From NCBI RefSeq assembly GCF_001748365.1, contig NZ_BDHH01000006.1, forward strand, positions 180,168 to 244,167: a stretch of 64,000 bases of DNA, given 5' to 3'. Shown in pieces: positions 34,804-44,107 of the stretch; within the stretch, counting starts at the first letter, position 1, and the number at the start of each line of letters is the position of its first letter. Source of the DNA: Fusibacter sp. 3D3 (lineage in GTDB: Bacteria > Bacillota > Clostridia > Peptostreptococcales > Acidaminobacteraceae). The notes below the pieces were generated by a model, which was not told the DNA's origin, did no database searches, and saw only the letters and a program-made list of their open reading frames with translations. Position numbers and translations under genes: made by a program.

Positions 34804-36207
34804 CTATTCTGCCATTGGAATTGTTATAATCATTTCAGTCCACTTGCCAAATTCACTCTTTGCAATTACTGTGCCTTGATGTTTTTCTATAATTTTCTCG
34901 ACGATGGATAGACCAATGCCACTGCCGCCATATCCTGAACTTCTGGAATCATCGACTCTATAAAACCGTTTGAAAATGGCCTTGATTTCTGATTCGGGTA
35001 TCCCCTTGCCGTTGTCTCTGACTTTAATAATGGCATTGCCTGCATCCGATGAAAGTGTGAGATATATACGCTTTTCTTCTTTATCTAAGTGATGAAGACT
35101 ATTTTGAATCAGGTTGATCATGGCTCTCTTTAAGGTTTGACGATCCCCTTCTATATTCATTTGTACATCAGATAGATTATCATACTTGATTTCGATCTGA
35201 TGCGACGATAGATCAAAATAAAAGTCCTCATAACAATCCGTCAAAAACTCATCTAAGTTAAATCTTTCAAAATTAAAGACCATTTGATCTACATCCAGTT
35301 TTGACATTAAAAACAGATCATTTATAAGTGCATCCATATCCACAGAATGCTTGTATATCGTCTTGGCATATTTTTGAATCTTCTCCGGTGTATCTGCAAC
35401 ACCATCTATAATGCCTTCAACATACCCCTTAATTGATGTTATAGGCGTTTTTAAATCATGTGTGATGTTGGATAAGAGTTCATTTCGGTTTGTTTCGTAC
35501 TGCAACCTAACTTCTGAAGCTTCTTTAAGTTCATTTCGCATTTCCTCTATTGCATCAAAGACGTCACCGATTTCATCCTTTTTAGTATATTCAATCTTGA
35601 AATTCAAATTGCCATTTTTGATTTCACGTGCGGCCAACTTCACATCTTCAAGTGGTTTTAAAATTCGGTTGATAAAAAGCATAAAAATCATTATGATCAC
35701 AACTAAATAACCCACAAAGGCAAAAGTAGCAAACTGATCTATTCTCCTAAAAGGCACTGGTAACCCTTTGGGAGCGCCTTTAGTTTCACTACTTGGCACT
35801 GGCCTTTGTTGAATCAAAGTCATACTCTTTCCTTCAATGTCAGTTGTGAAAATTTCCACAGTCTCTTTCAGTTGAGCTTCGTTTTCAGTGTATTCAACGT
35901 AAAAAGTCTTACCATAAATAACAACGTCATCATATACAATCGTCATTTTCATCTTGTCTTCAAGGGTTGAATATAAAGTCAAAATATCTGAACTCACTAG
36001 CTTACTAGGGTCCTTTTCAACATAAAATCGAATAATTTTAGAAAATTCACCACTGATAAAATCGTTTGAAAACTCTCTGTTCTCAATAAAGTTTGAAGTG
36101 ACATAGTCTATATAAACCCGTGATGCCAATGTAATTAAAATGATAAATACAATACTGCTCACGAGAAATGTCATCATTGCTTTTTTTCGAAGTGAATGTG
36201 ATTTCAT
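34804..36207 (-). CDS. Sensor histidine kinase of the MacAB-like cluster
   Basis: A 467-residue kinase: two membrane segments around a 120-residue extracellular region, HAMP (about 185-240), HisKA with the phospho-His in LLSNITHDLKTPITSIKGYV (about 250), and ATPase with VRDNGKGIP and GGSGIGLSIV. ATG at 36207 with AAAGGA; the longer frame starts with TTG and has no site. Gene order after the permease implies an operon of exporter plus its own sensor. Confidence 0.9.
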   Translation of the reverse strand: MKSHSLRKKAMMTFLVSSIVFIILITLASRVYIDYVTSNFIENREFSNDFISGEFSKIIRFYVEKDPSKLVSSDILTLYSTLEDKMKMTIVYDDVVIYGKTFYVEYTENEAQLKETVEIFTTDIEGKSMTLIQQRPVPSSETKGAPKGLPVPFRRIDQFATFAFVGYLVVIIMIFMLFINRILKPLEDVKLAAREIKNGNLNFKIEYTKKDEIGDVFDAIEEMRNELKEASEVRLQYETNRNELLSNITHDLKTPITSIKGYVEGIIDGVADTPEKIQKYAKTIYKHSVDMDALINDLFLMSKLDVDQMVFNFERFNLDEFLTDCYEDFYFDLSSHQIEIKYDNLSDVQMNIEGDRQTLKRAMINLIQNSLHHLDKEEKRIYLTLSSDAGNAIIKVRDNGKGIPESEIKAIFKRFYRVDDSRSSGYGGSGIGLSIVEKIIEKHQGTVIAKSEFGKWTEMIITIPMAE

Positions 36208-36250
36208 GCTTTTTCCTTTCAAACCTCGTTCCGAATCCTATAAACACAAA

Positions 36251-37447
36251 TTATTCATATCTCAGTGCATCAATTGGGTCAAGTTTAGCCGCTTTGCTCG
36301 CTGGATACACCCCAAATACAATGCCAATGCTCGCTGAGAATAAAGTTGCCAGAATTACGGTATTGATATCTATTGAGGTTTCCATCGTCATCACATTGCC
36401 TGCAACTTTAGATAAAATAATACCCAGCGCTGTTCCTATTATACCACCTAAACCTGAAACAACAACAGACTCAATTAAAAACTGCATTAAAATACTGTTG
36501 TACTTTGCACCTAATGCTTTTCTAATACCAATCTCTCTCGTCCTCTCAGTTACAGATACCAGCATAATATTCATAACACCAATTCCACCTACAATAAGTG
36601 ATATAGCCGCAATCGCACTGACTAATAGCGTTAAAGAGCTCATCACTGATGAAATCATTTCAATTTGTTCTTCTAAGCTATAAGTTGTGTATTTGTTATC
36701 CTCAGCATTGCCTTTTTTTGCGCCAATATAATTCACCACTTGATCACCAAAATCGGACGGATCAACACCACTTGCTAGGGCAATTTTGATACTGCTAAAC
36801 GTGACTCCAGCGTTATAGTTCTTTTGTAGAGTTGTATAGGGTACGTACCCTTTTGCAGTATTAAAGCCTGTGTTAGACTCTTCCTTTTCATAGACACCAA
36901 TAATTTTATAACTGTACTGAGAATTCAAAAAAAGCTGTTGCCCTAAAGCCGAACTTGAATCACCATAAATTTCTTCTGCTAATGCGCTGTCGATTATAAT
37001 ATTATTTTTCATAGCTTCTATGTCTTCAAACGTAAATTCTCTACCATAAAGCATCATCACAGATTCAACATCTGAAAGTTGATCCCCTGATGAAGTCAAA
37101 GTCAAACTGGTATCCTCAACATCTTCCAATATAGCGACACTAATATTAATTTGTGGCACAATGCCAAGAATTTCATCTTGATATTTTATATTTAGGGCTT
37201 CCACATCAGAAATATTTAACTTTTCTGTTGTGGTCAAGCGAACCCCTCTACTCGACTGCAAGGTGATTACATTTGTTCCTAAATCATCAAGCTTAGACTT
37301 AATCGAATTTTGAGAACCATTTCCAATTGCCACGATGGTTACAACTGAAGAGATGCCTATAATTAAACCCAGCATGGTTAGAAAAGATCTAAATTTATTA
37401 CTTCTAATGGATGCTATAGCGATTTTAAAAGATTCTATTAAATTCAT
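36251..37447 (-). CDS. MacB-type ABC exporter permease
   Basis: A 398-residue permease: one N-terminal membrane segment, a large extracellular MacB-PCD domain (about 50-250), and three C-terminal membrane segments with the RTREIGIRKALGAK coupling motif. Its ATG overlaps the ATPase stop in ATGA form. Members of this family export peptides or drugs or act in envelope processes; the substrate is unknown. Confidence 0.87.
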   Translation of the reverse strand: MNLIESFKIAIASIRSNKFRSFLTMLGLIIGISSVVTIVAIGNGSQNSIKSKLDDLGTNVITLQSSRGVRLTTTEKLNISDVEALNIKYQDEILGIVPQINISVAILEDVEDTSLTLTSSGDQLSDVESVMMLYGREFTFEDIEAMKNNIIIDSALAEEIYGDSSSALGQQLFLNSQYSYKIIGVYEKEESNTGFNTAKGYVPYTTLQKNYNAGVTFSSIKIALASGVDPSDFGDQVVNYIGAKKGNAEDNKYTTYSLEEQIEMISSVMSSLTLLVSAIAAISLIVGGIGVMNIMLVSVTERTREIGIRKALGAKYNSILMQFLIESVVVSGLGGIIGTALGIILSKVAGNVMTMETSIDINTVILATLFSASIGIVFGVYPASKAAKLDPIDALRYE

Positions 37448-38145
37448 ACCGCAGCCTCCAATTTGATAATCTTTCTGTCCTCTACGATTTTACCATCTCT
37501 GATGACGATGTTGCGATCGGTCTGATCCGCAACTTCACTTTCATGTGTCACTATAATGATTGTTTTCCCCTGTTTATGCAACGCTCTAAACAAAGCTAAA
37601 ATTTCCTCTGTGGAATGTGAATCTAAGTTGCCTGTTGGTTCATCCGCCAGTATTACCGCTGGATTCATCACCAGTGCTCTCGCTATTGCAACTCTCTGCT
37701 TCTGTCCACCAGATAATTCGTTTGGATTGTGCATCATACGGTCACCAAGGCCTACTGTTTCAAGTGCTGCCACACTGCGTTTTCTGCGTTCATCTGAAGA
37801 TACATTTGCATAGATTAAAGGCAATTCAACATTATGAAGCGCCGACATTCTAGGGATCAAATTAAAGGACTGAAAAACGAATCCAATTTTTCGATTTCTG
37901 ATTTCAGCTAGACCATCTGACTTATAGGATTCTATAGCGATATCATCTAATTTATAGGAGCCCGATGTAGCACGGTCGAGGCAGCCGATGATATTCATGA
38001 GAGAGGACTTTCCCGAACCAGACGGTCCTGTTATTGCCAAGTATTCGTTTTCTTCGACGACAAAATCAATTGCATCAATTGCCTTTACCGAAAGCGTCTT
38101 CTGTCCATAAATTTTTGTTAATGATTTCATTTCTATAATTGCCAT
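37444..38145 (-). CDS. MacB/LolD-type ABC ATPase
   Basis: A 233-residue ATPase: Walker A GPSGSGKSSL (about 40), signature LSGGQKQRVAIARAL (about 140), Walker B VILADEPTGNLD (about 163). GGAGGT before the ATG. It powers the permease encoded next. Confidence 0.93.
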   Translation of the reverse strand: MAIIEMKSLTKIYGQKTLSVKAIDAIDFVVEENEYLAITGPSGSGKSSLMNIIGCLDRATSGSYKLDDIAIESYKSDGLAEIRNRKIGFVFQSFNLIPRMSALHNVELPLIYANVSSDERRKRSVAALETVGLGDRMMHNPNELSGGQKQRVAIARALVMNPAVILADEPTGNLDSHSTEEILALFRALHKQGKTIIIVTHESEVADQTDRNIVIRDGKIVEDRKIIKLEAAV

Positions 38146-38156
38146 AGGGGCACCTC

Positions 38157-39464
38157 CTAATCGTTGTTCCCAGCTGGTCTACCTCCACCACTTGGCGGTT
38201 CAGCTGGCGGGGTTCCACCACCCATTGGCATGATGCTCATCGTATCACTCGTAGAAGATTCAACAGACGTACTGTAGACAATCGTATCACCCGAACTGAT
38301 CTCGTCTGAAATGACTTCCATATAAAGTTCATTTGTAATACCTGTGGTCACTAAAACAGGCTCATTTACATCCCCCGATTTTTTAAGAACGATGCGCTCA
38401 CCTTTTTTATTTTTAGAAACTGCTTCAAAAGGGACCACGAGTGCATGTTCTGAAGAGGCTGTGAGTATTTCTATTGTAACCGTAAAATTAGGCAGTAACA
38501 TTTCAACATCATTTGTGGCATCCAAAGTCAATGTAATCGGTAAAGTAACTTCAGAACTTGAAACCTCTCCCAAATAACCAAGTGCTGTTACAGATGCGGT
38601 ATAGGCTTTAGTCTTATCCGAAAGCGTTGACACGGTTGCAGGCATCCCTATAGTAAACTTTTGAAGATCATATTCACTAATACTTGCTTCTACATCTAAA
38701 AGTGCCATATTAGTAACTCTACAGATCTGGTCCTTCTCCACAAGGGCATCGCCATCATCCTTATAAATTGCAGTTATGATCCCATCAAAAGGCGCGATAA
38801 TTTTAGTATCTTCTAAATCTGCTTTCAAATCTTGAAGTGTAAGTTCTAATAATGCCAGTTTTTTCTTGGATAACGTAATGTCATTTTCAGCATAGTAAGC
38901 GGCTAATGTTTTTTTGGATTCCAAATATCTATTGTTGGCATTGTTATAAGCCGTTTCGTAACCATCTACTTCCGATTGTGACACTGCACCAGTATCCAAC
39001 AGTTTTAAAGCATCCTCCCAATCACGTTTAGCTGTACCAAGCGTTTTTTCTGCCTCAGCGACAGCATTCTCTTTTGCAGTACTGCCCACAATAGAACTGC
39101 TGTTGATGCTGCTGCTCAACACTGCAATATCATATTCCATTGATCTGATTTTGTCTTGAACTTCAGTTGCATCTAATTCATAAAGCACCTCTCCTGCCTT
39201 AACACTTTGGCCGAGTTCAACATATTTTTTATCGATTCTCGATTCAAATGGTGCTGCTAAAATATCATCTTCTTGTGGTGTAATCGTACCCGTTGTGGTA
39301 TAAGTCTCTGTCAGTGCCATTTCAGTAACGGTAAATTCATTTAGCGCTGATGCGGACACCTTTGAACTTGATTCTTGACCGCCATTATTGCCATAGACGA
39401 CATACGCTACAATAGCAATTGTCACCAAAACCATTGCTATGATCCATTTTTTTTTAGATTTCAT
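38157..39464 (-). CDS. MacA-like adaptor protein of an ABC exporter
   Basis: A 435-residue membrane-fusion-type protein: N-terminal membrane anchor, biotinyl-lipoyl halves, a long coiled hairpin (about 95-200), beta-barrel, and a Pro/Gly-rich C-terminal tail (GGGTPPAEPPSGGG). In monoderm bacteria such adaptors act without an outer-membrane channel, probably shaping the outer face of the pump. First gene of the exporter cluster, AGGAGG-type site. Confidence 0.85.
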   Translation of the reverse strand: MKSKKKWIIAMVLVTIAIVAYVVYGNNGGQESSSKVSASALNEFTVTEMALTETYTTTGTITPQEDDILAAPFESRIDKKYVELGQSVKAGEVLYELDATEVQDKIRSMEYDIAVLSSSINSSSIVGSTAKENAVAEAEKTLGTAKRDWEDALKLLDTGAVSQSEVDGYETAYNNANNRYLESKKTLAAYYAENDITLSKKKLALLELTLQDLKADLEDTKIIAPFDGIITAIYKDDGDALVEKDQICRVTNMALLDVEASISEYDLQKFTIGMPATVSTLSDKTKAYTASVTALGYLGEVSSSEVTLPITLTLDATNDVEMLLPNFTVTIEILTASSEHALVVPFEAVSKNKKGERIVLKKSGDVNEPVLVTTGITNELYMEVISDEISSGDTIVYSTSVESSTSDTMSIMPMGGGTPPAEPPSGGGRPAGNND

Positions 39465-39620
39465 AAGTGCCTCCCTATTTTCTTTTCAGTTTCACGAACT
39501 TTTTCTTTAGCATAATCTCTATTTGTAAAGCGGCGTTAAATTGATTCTTAAAATTTTCTAAACAATCCTATCGGATTGCGTTCAGTGGGGGACATCTCCT
39601 CAAGGGTTATAACAAAAAAA

Positions 39621-39660
39621 GCTCAACTTAAAATGATTGTTAAATCACTTTAAGTTGAAC
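39621..39660 (-). terminator. Hairpin after gltS
   Basis: GCTCAACTTAAAATGATT (39621-39638) pairs imperfectly with AAATCACTTTAAGTTGAAC (39642-39660). Leftward the stem is followed by TTTTTTTG. It terminates the gltS transcript. Confidence 0.75.
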
Positions 39661-39670
39661 TCCTTTTATT

Positions 39671-39709
39671 TAAATTAATCCCTATATTTATACTTAAATT
39701 AATCCCTAT
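39671..39709. repeat. 24-bp tandem direct repeat after gltS
   Basis: TAAATTAATCCCTAT occurs at 39671-39685 and 39695-39709, a 24-base period. Short, AT-rich, function unknown. Confidence 0.6.
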
Positions 39710-39724
39710 TTCAGAATGACACGA

Positions 39725-40912
39725 TTAGAAAAGATTTACGAAAAACGTAATCACGCCTGCATTTACGAAATCGATGAACAAACTGCCCACCAAAGGCAAA
39801 ATAAAGAATGCTTTGTAGCTAAAGCCATATTTTGCTGATATAACTTCCATATTGGCAATTGCATTTGGTGTTGCTCCCATGCCAAAACCACAATGACCAG
39901 CTGCCAAAACTGCCGCATCATAATTTCTGCCCATAATATTAAAAGTGATAAAATAAGCAAAGAATGCCATGAAAAGAACTTGCGCCATTAACATAACCAC
40001 TAGCGGTAATGCTAAATCCGCCAATTGCCATAGTTTTAAGCCCATTAAAGCCATTGACAAAAATAAGGATAAAGAGACATTGCCAATAATATCAATTTCA
40101 AATGTCTTTAGCGTCATTTTTTCACTTGCATCCACGATGTTTCTGATAATAGCTGCTGCAAACATTGCGCCGATATAAGGCGGAAAAGTCATTCCGGTCT
40201 TTTCTAATAGCATCGACAATATCGTACCAAGACCCATGGCAATTAAAATGGCAGAAGCGCCCGATAGAAATGTAGCCGAGGATACTTCAGGGGTTTCAGA
40301 TATCGAGACATTACTGGATTCATTGTGATTTGGATGCTCACGATGTAATGCATAACGATTAATCAAGCTGTTTGCTATAGGGCCACCAATCGTACTACCT
40401 GCAATTAAACCAAATGTAGCAGAAGCCATCGCCACAGTCGTTGCCCCGATTGCACCGAGTTCTTCAAACTTAGGTGCGAAAGAACCTGAAGTGCCATGAC
40501 CGCCAGTCATTGGAACAGAGCCTGTTGAAAGTCCAATTAAGGGATTGAGATTAAAAATTTTAGCGAGTCCAACCCCAATTAAATCTTGAAAAATCACCAA
40601 TACAACCGCCAGCATTAAAAATAAAAGAACATCTTTCCCACCATTTTTAAGCATTTTAAGAGATGCTGTAAATCCAACGGTCGTAAAAAAAGTAATCATA
40701 AAAAAGCTCTGTAAAGTTGTATCCATTTCAAATTCCAGTATACCAGAAACTTTTAAGATCAAAGTCAGTAGTGCAAATACTACGCCCCCAACGACGGGTG
40801 ATGGAATACAGTATTTCTCTAAAATATGACATTTTTTCTTGAGAAATTGTCCTACAAATAGAACTACAACAGATAATGCCGCCATTTGAATCATTGTTAA
40901 TTTTACAATCAT
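39725..40912 (-). CDS. gltS: Sodium/glutamate symporter GltS
   Basis: A 395-residue symporter with about ten hydrophobic segments. SVPMTGGHGTSGSFAPKFEELG and the inverted-repeat counterpart GHCGFGMGATPNAIANM are the signature re-entrant loops of GltS. It imports glutamate with sodium. GGGGG precedes the ATG. The GlnK/GlnL-like pair is encoded upstream on the same strand, and three TTGT repeats lie at its promoter. Confidence 0.93.
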   Translation of the reverse strand: MIVKLTMIQMAALSVVVLFVGQFLKKKCHILEKYCIPSPVVGGVVFALLTLILKVSGILEFEMDTTLQSFFMITFFTTVGFTASLKMLKNGGKDVLLFLMLAVVLVIFQDLIGVGLAKIFNLNPLIGLSTGSVPMTGGHGTSGSFAPKFEELGAIGATTVAMASATFGLIAGSTIGGPIANSLINRYALHREHPNHNESSNVSISETPEVSSATFLSGASAILIAMGLGTILSMLLEKTGMTFPPYIGAMFAAAIIRNIVDASEKMTLKTFEIDIIGNVSLSLFLSMALMGLKLWQLADLALPLVVMLMAQVLFMAFFAYFITFNIMGRNYDAAVLAAGHCGFGMGATPNAIANMEVISAKYGFSYKAFFILPLVGSLFIDFVNAGVITFFVNLF

Positions 40913-40957
40913 TTTTTTCCCCCATAAAATTTTTTTGAATGCTTACACATTCCTTTT

Positions 40958-40986
40958 ATATTGTATGGAGGTGCTACAAATTGTAA
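40958..40986 (-). promoter_or_regulatory. gltS promoter
   Basis: Leftward TTACAA (complement of 40981-40986), 17-bp spacer, CAATAT (complement of 40958-40963). An alternative TATAAA is 3 bases away. The TTGT repeats overlap the -35. Confidence 0.45.
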
Positions 40987-40999
40987 CAAGTCGTTACAA
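40976..40999 (-). promoter_or_regulatory. Three TTGT repeats, 10-bp period, candidate GlnL site
   Basis: Leftward reading: AGTTGT AACG ACTTGT TACA ATTTGT. TTGT recurs exactly every 10 bases. B. subtilis GlnL is reported to bind TTTTGTN4TTTTGT, the same 10-bp spacing. It also forms TTGTAAC-N5-GTTACAA. Overlaps the gltS -35. Confidence 0.55.
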
Positions 41000-41033
41000 C
41001 TTTTGATGCTGATTCCCTTCTAATTTATCTGAA

Positions 41034-41888
41034 TTATTGAATTTTATTCATAATTGCAAGGACACCCTCGATAAATCTCTTAATATTGACTTTTCCTTTG
41101 GGTTTATTTTGATCATCAATTCTGCGAATTTCCATCTTAATTTGTTTTAAATCAAATAAAAGACTCGCATATTCTTGAAAGACAGGGTGGTAGAGATCGT
41201 CATAACCCATTTCCACAAGATACATAAACGCTTTGCTTATCACTCTTCTGATACGTTGTTCAACCGTTCTTGCATTTTGACCTCTGGCAATATGCTCATA
41301 GCTCTGTTGAAGTTGATAAGTGCCCTCAGCGCTCATACTTTTTTGCTTCAAAACATCAAGCAAAACGGATTTTAAATCCTCAATACCAGATTCCGAAGAA
41401 ATCCCGAGTTCAACCAGTATTGAATTCATTCTAGCATAAATATCGACCTTTTTATCGACAGTATTCTCTTTCGCAAGTGGCATTAGTGCACCTTGTATTA
41501 TGGCCACGGATTGTTCTAAATCAATGACTCTTGATACTTCTCTCAAAAGACTCGCGACTTCATCTGCATTAATCGGTTTAGAAATATAGAAAAGTGTCCC
41601 CTCTTTGTAAGCCTTAGATATCATCTGCTCATCTTCAACTTGTGAGATCATAATAAATTTGCCTGAATATTGTTTTGCTTTTAAACTCTGTATAATCTTT
41701 ATGCCATCCTTTACAGGTAACAATAGATCAATCAATAAAATATCGGGTTTGTAGAACAAGACTTCATCCACAGCGTACTCACCACTTCCAAGCGTTGCCG
41801 AAATTTTCCCAAGTGCATTGTCTTCAATAATCATAGAGAGCATCTTTACAATAGAAGGATCATCATCAATTATCATTATAGTCTTCAT
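41034..41888 (-). CDS. GlnL/YcbB-like response regulator
   Basis: A 284-residue regulator: receiver domain with phospho-Asp in KPDILLIDLLLPVKDG (about 52-54), then a 150-residue helical domain of the YcbB type, as in B. subtilis GlnL. GlnL controls glutaminase and glutamine transport in response to glutamine. Here the nearest target is gltS. The gene overlaps the kinase gene by 23 bases, and AAGGAG precedes its ATG. Confidence 0.82.
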   Translation of the reverse strand: MKTIMIIDDDPSIVKMLSMIIEDNALGKISATLGSGEYAVDEVLFYKPDILLIDLLLPVKDGIKIIQSLKAKQYSGKFIMISQVEDEQMISKAYKEGTLFYISKPINADEVASLLREVSRVIDLEQSVAIIQGALMPLAKENTVDKKVDIYARMNSILVELGISSESGIEDLKSVLLDVLKQKSMSAEGTYQLQQSYEHIARGQNARTVEQRIRRVISKAFMYLVEMGYDDLYHPVFQEYASLLFDLKQIKMEIRRIDDQNKPKGKVNIKRFIEGVLAIMNKIQ

Positions 41889-43149
41889 TTATTGGACTCC
41901 TTATCAGCTGATTTTTTGGAATTTGGATTAAAAATTCAGTGCGTTCATGTGGCACAGAGCTAAACTCAAGAACGCCTTGTAAACTATCAAGCGTGCTCCT
42001 CACATGAGATAAACCCATTCCAGTAGAGGCCTTACCCGTTTCTAGATCAAACTTAGTCGTAAACCCAGGATTAAAAAGATAGGGCATTAAATCTGGTTCT
42101 ATCCCCTTGCCATTATCCGTCACACTAAAATAAATCCAATTGAGATCACTGTATGCTTTGACACTTATTTGCACTGGTGCCGTGGTGGCTTCAATACTAT
42201 TTATAATCAGATTATTGATAATCGTGAAAAGTGCGTAATAATTTTTTAAACTAAAATCTGCTTGACTTGATATAATTAAGTCTATCCAGTGCTCTTTTTT
42301 GAGCTCTCGTACTAATTTTTCCGTATTCGCCTTGATGATCATCAAAGCATCTTTTAACCTCATGGAGTCTTCTTTTTCAAATCCTGTTATAAAACTGTTA
42401 AATCCCGCTAAGACTCTTGAATAATCCTTTTTAACCTCATGCACATTTCTAGAAATTTCCAGCGCTCGATCTGCATATTCAGGTTGATTGGCAAGAGATT
42501 GGTACAAACTAAAGCTCTCGCTCATGATCGTTTCAATATCCTTTTGAGATTTATTCAGATAAAACAATTCTGTCTGAATATTGGAAACCAAAACATTGAG
42601 CTGCGCATATCGCTTTTGATGTTCTGAACTTCTGATATAGAGTTCATTGGCTTTAATCACCAAATAAAGACCATAGGCGATGACTATTCGAATCACACTG
42701 ACCAAAAATATCAGTTGGATCATGCGATACGAGTTCGCCCCTCGGAGGGTCATTTCGGCAATATTGGCAAGTCCATCTATCCCTGCAAAAATCAATAACT
42801 GCATTAAAATATGAAATTTATCATGTGCCGTCTTTCTCCATTCATGAAAAACGCCAAAGACCACATAAAAAATCAGCGAGGGCATATGACTTAAAAATGC
42901 AACTTGAACTGTACTGCCAGTAACGATTAATGCCCACGCTATCCTCAATAGAATGATGGCACTGCCAGATAAAAGCGCAAGTTTTATACATGAAAATTGA
43001 TTGTAAAGCAGATAAATTAAATTGAGTACAATAATCCCAGCTGAAAACCTAAAATGGCCACCAAATGGATAGAAGTACATTTCACTTAGCAAAATAGTCA
43101 CAAGTGCTGCCTTAAAAAACTGCATTTTATCCGACTGCTTTAATCGCAT
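41866..43149 (-). CDS. GlnK/YcbA-like sensor histidine kinase
   Basis: A 427-residue kinase with about six hydrophobic segments in the first 190 residues and no large extracellular domain, the GlnK layout. The phospho-acceptor region reads SRNVHEVKKDYSRVL, and the ATPase domain has IINNLIINSIEA, VTDNGKGI and TGMGLSHV. ATG at 43149 with AGGAG; the alternative GTG one codon earlier is less likely. TATAAT (complement of 43183-43188) lies upstream. Confidence 0.82.
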   Translation of the reverse strand: MRLKQSDKMQFFKAALVTILLSEMYFYPFGGHFRFSAGIIVLNLIYLLYNQFSCIKLALLSGSAIILLRIAWALIVTGSTVQVAFLSHMPSLIFYVVFGVFHEWRKTAHDKFHILMQLLIFAGIDGLANIAEMTLRGANSYRMIQLIFLVSVIRIVIAYGLYLVIKANELYIRSSEHQKRYAQLNVLVSNIQTELFYLNKSQKDIETIMSESFSLYQSLANQPEYADRALEISRNVHEVKKDYSRVLAGFNSFITGFEKEDSMRLKDALMIIKANTEKLVRELKKEHWIDLIISSQADFSLKNYYALFTIINNLIINSIEATTAPVQISVKAYSDLNWIYFSVTDNGKGIEPDLMPYLFNPGFTTKFDLETGKASTGMGLSHVRSTLDSLQGVLEFSSVPHERTEFLIQIPKNQLIRSPINEDYNDN

Positions 43150-43245
43150 CACATTTCTCCTTTACCTCAAATGACACGTATTATTATAACGCGATATTTA
43201 AAGTTTAGCCACCTTGAATTAAAAAAATGCCTTATCAGACACAAA

Positions 43246-43289
43246 AGCGCCATTTTAAAATAATAAATTCATTATTTTAAAATGGCGCT
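43246..43289. terminator. Terminator after the B3/4-domain gene
   Basis: AGCGCCATTTTAAAATAAT / ATTATTTTAAAATGGCGCT, a 19-bp stem with a 6-base loop, then TTTTG leftward. Confidence 0.78.
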
Positions 43290-43300
43290 TATCCTTTTAC

Positions 43301-44008
43301 TCAGTAATCAAATTCAATTTCATTATGATTTGCATCAACGTAAAAAGTTTCATATGCGCCTTCAAACCGATCCTCAATTAAATGCTCTAGCGCTTTAACA
43401 GTCCCTTGAATTTTATGAAGGTGCTCACCTTTAAACCCCACTAACTGAAAAAACACCGCTTTAGTCTCCAGAGTCATCTTCCCCAGTTCACTTTGACGCC
43501 AGAGCCATTGTCTCGTTTGAATCTTACTGCCACTTGTGAAAACCACTTCACCAGGAGGTACTTGCTCAAACAACTCACTTCCAAAGGGCAGAAATTCATC
43601 TCCCTCTATTGTCTTTCTAACCATAAGGTCATCCTCTATATCAGCGAGATCATGCCCCCCTAAGGAGATGACATTTTCTAATGATAATTTATTGCACAGG
43701 TCAACAAGCGCATTTATTCTTGGCAACCGATCGCCTTTGATCACCCTTTTGCCCATCGCTTCCACTGAGTTCATAAATTTGTTAGGATTAATCCCTACGT
43801 TAGTCAACGCTTCACGATACACTAAAAAATCTGGATGTGTTTTGATGACATCCATTGAAACACGTTCTCTGAGCAAATGCTCTGCAGCTTCTAACTTTAA
43901 GGTATCGGATTCACTCGTTTCAGAATTCTTCAATCCCTTGCCAATGACAATTGCAAAAATTATATTGGGATTACATTCGAAAATCCACGGATCAACAGTA
44001 TATTTCAT
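43301..44008 (-). CDS. B3/4 tRNA-binding-domain protein
   Basis: A 235-residue free-standing B3/B4 domain, the fold used by phenylalanyl-tRNA synthetase for editing. Marks are the DTLKLEAAEHLL helix, YREALTNVGINPNKF, and SLGGHDLADIEDDL. Free-standing versions may hydrolyse mischarged aminoacyl-tRNA or have other roles; the function is unproven. Its promoter is a classic MerR target. AGGAGG-type site before the ATG. Confidence 0.78.
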   Translation of the reverse strand: MKYTVDPWIFECNPNIIFAIVIGKGLKNSETSESDTLKLEAAEHLLRERVSMDVIKTHPDFLVYREALTNVGINPNKFMNSVEAMGKRVIKGDRLPRINALVDLCNKLSLENVISLGGHDLADIEDDLMVRKTIEGDEFLPFGSELFEQVPPGEVVFTSGSKIQTRQWLWRQSELGKMTLETKAVFFQLVGFKGEHLHKIQGTVKALEHLIEDRFEGAYETFYVDANHNEIEFDY

Positions 44009-44034
44009 CTTTCGCCTCCTTTTGTATTAGGACC

Positions 44035-44065
44035 ATCATAAACCTTACAGTAGGTGTAAAGTCAA
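44035..44065 (-). promoter_or_regulatory. MerR-type promoter with 19-bp spacer and central dyad
   Basis: Leftward TTGACT (complement of 44060-44065), 19-bp spacer, TATGAT (complement of 44035-44040). The dyad TTACA-N5-TGTAA lies inside the spacer. The long spacer and centred dyad are the known signature of MerR-activated promoters. It drives the B3/4 gene. Confidence 0.85.
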
Positions 44066-44107
44066 GCGCGTTATGTTACAATAAGGCTAACTACGAGGAG
44101 GTCCGTA

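Noticed and set aside
36168..36683. 171-codon rightward frame opposite the MacB-type permease
   Set aside because: Lies wholly antisense to a well-supported gene, has no ribosome site, and its residues show no family pattern.
43536..44030. 164-codon rightward frame opposite the B3/4-domain gene
   Set aside because: Shadow of the real gene; it also runs through the divergent promoter region.
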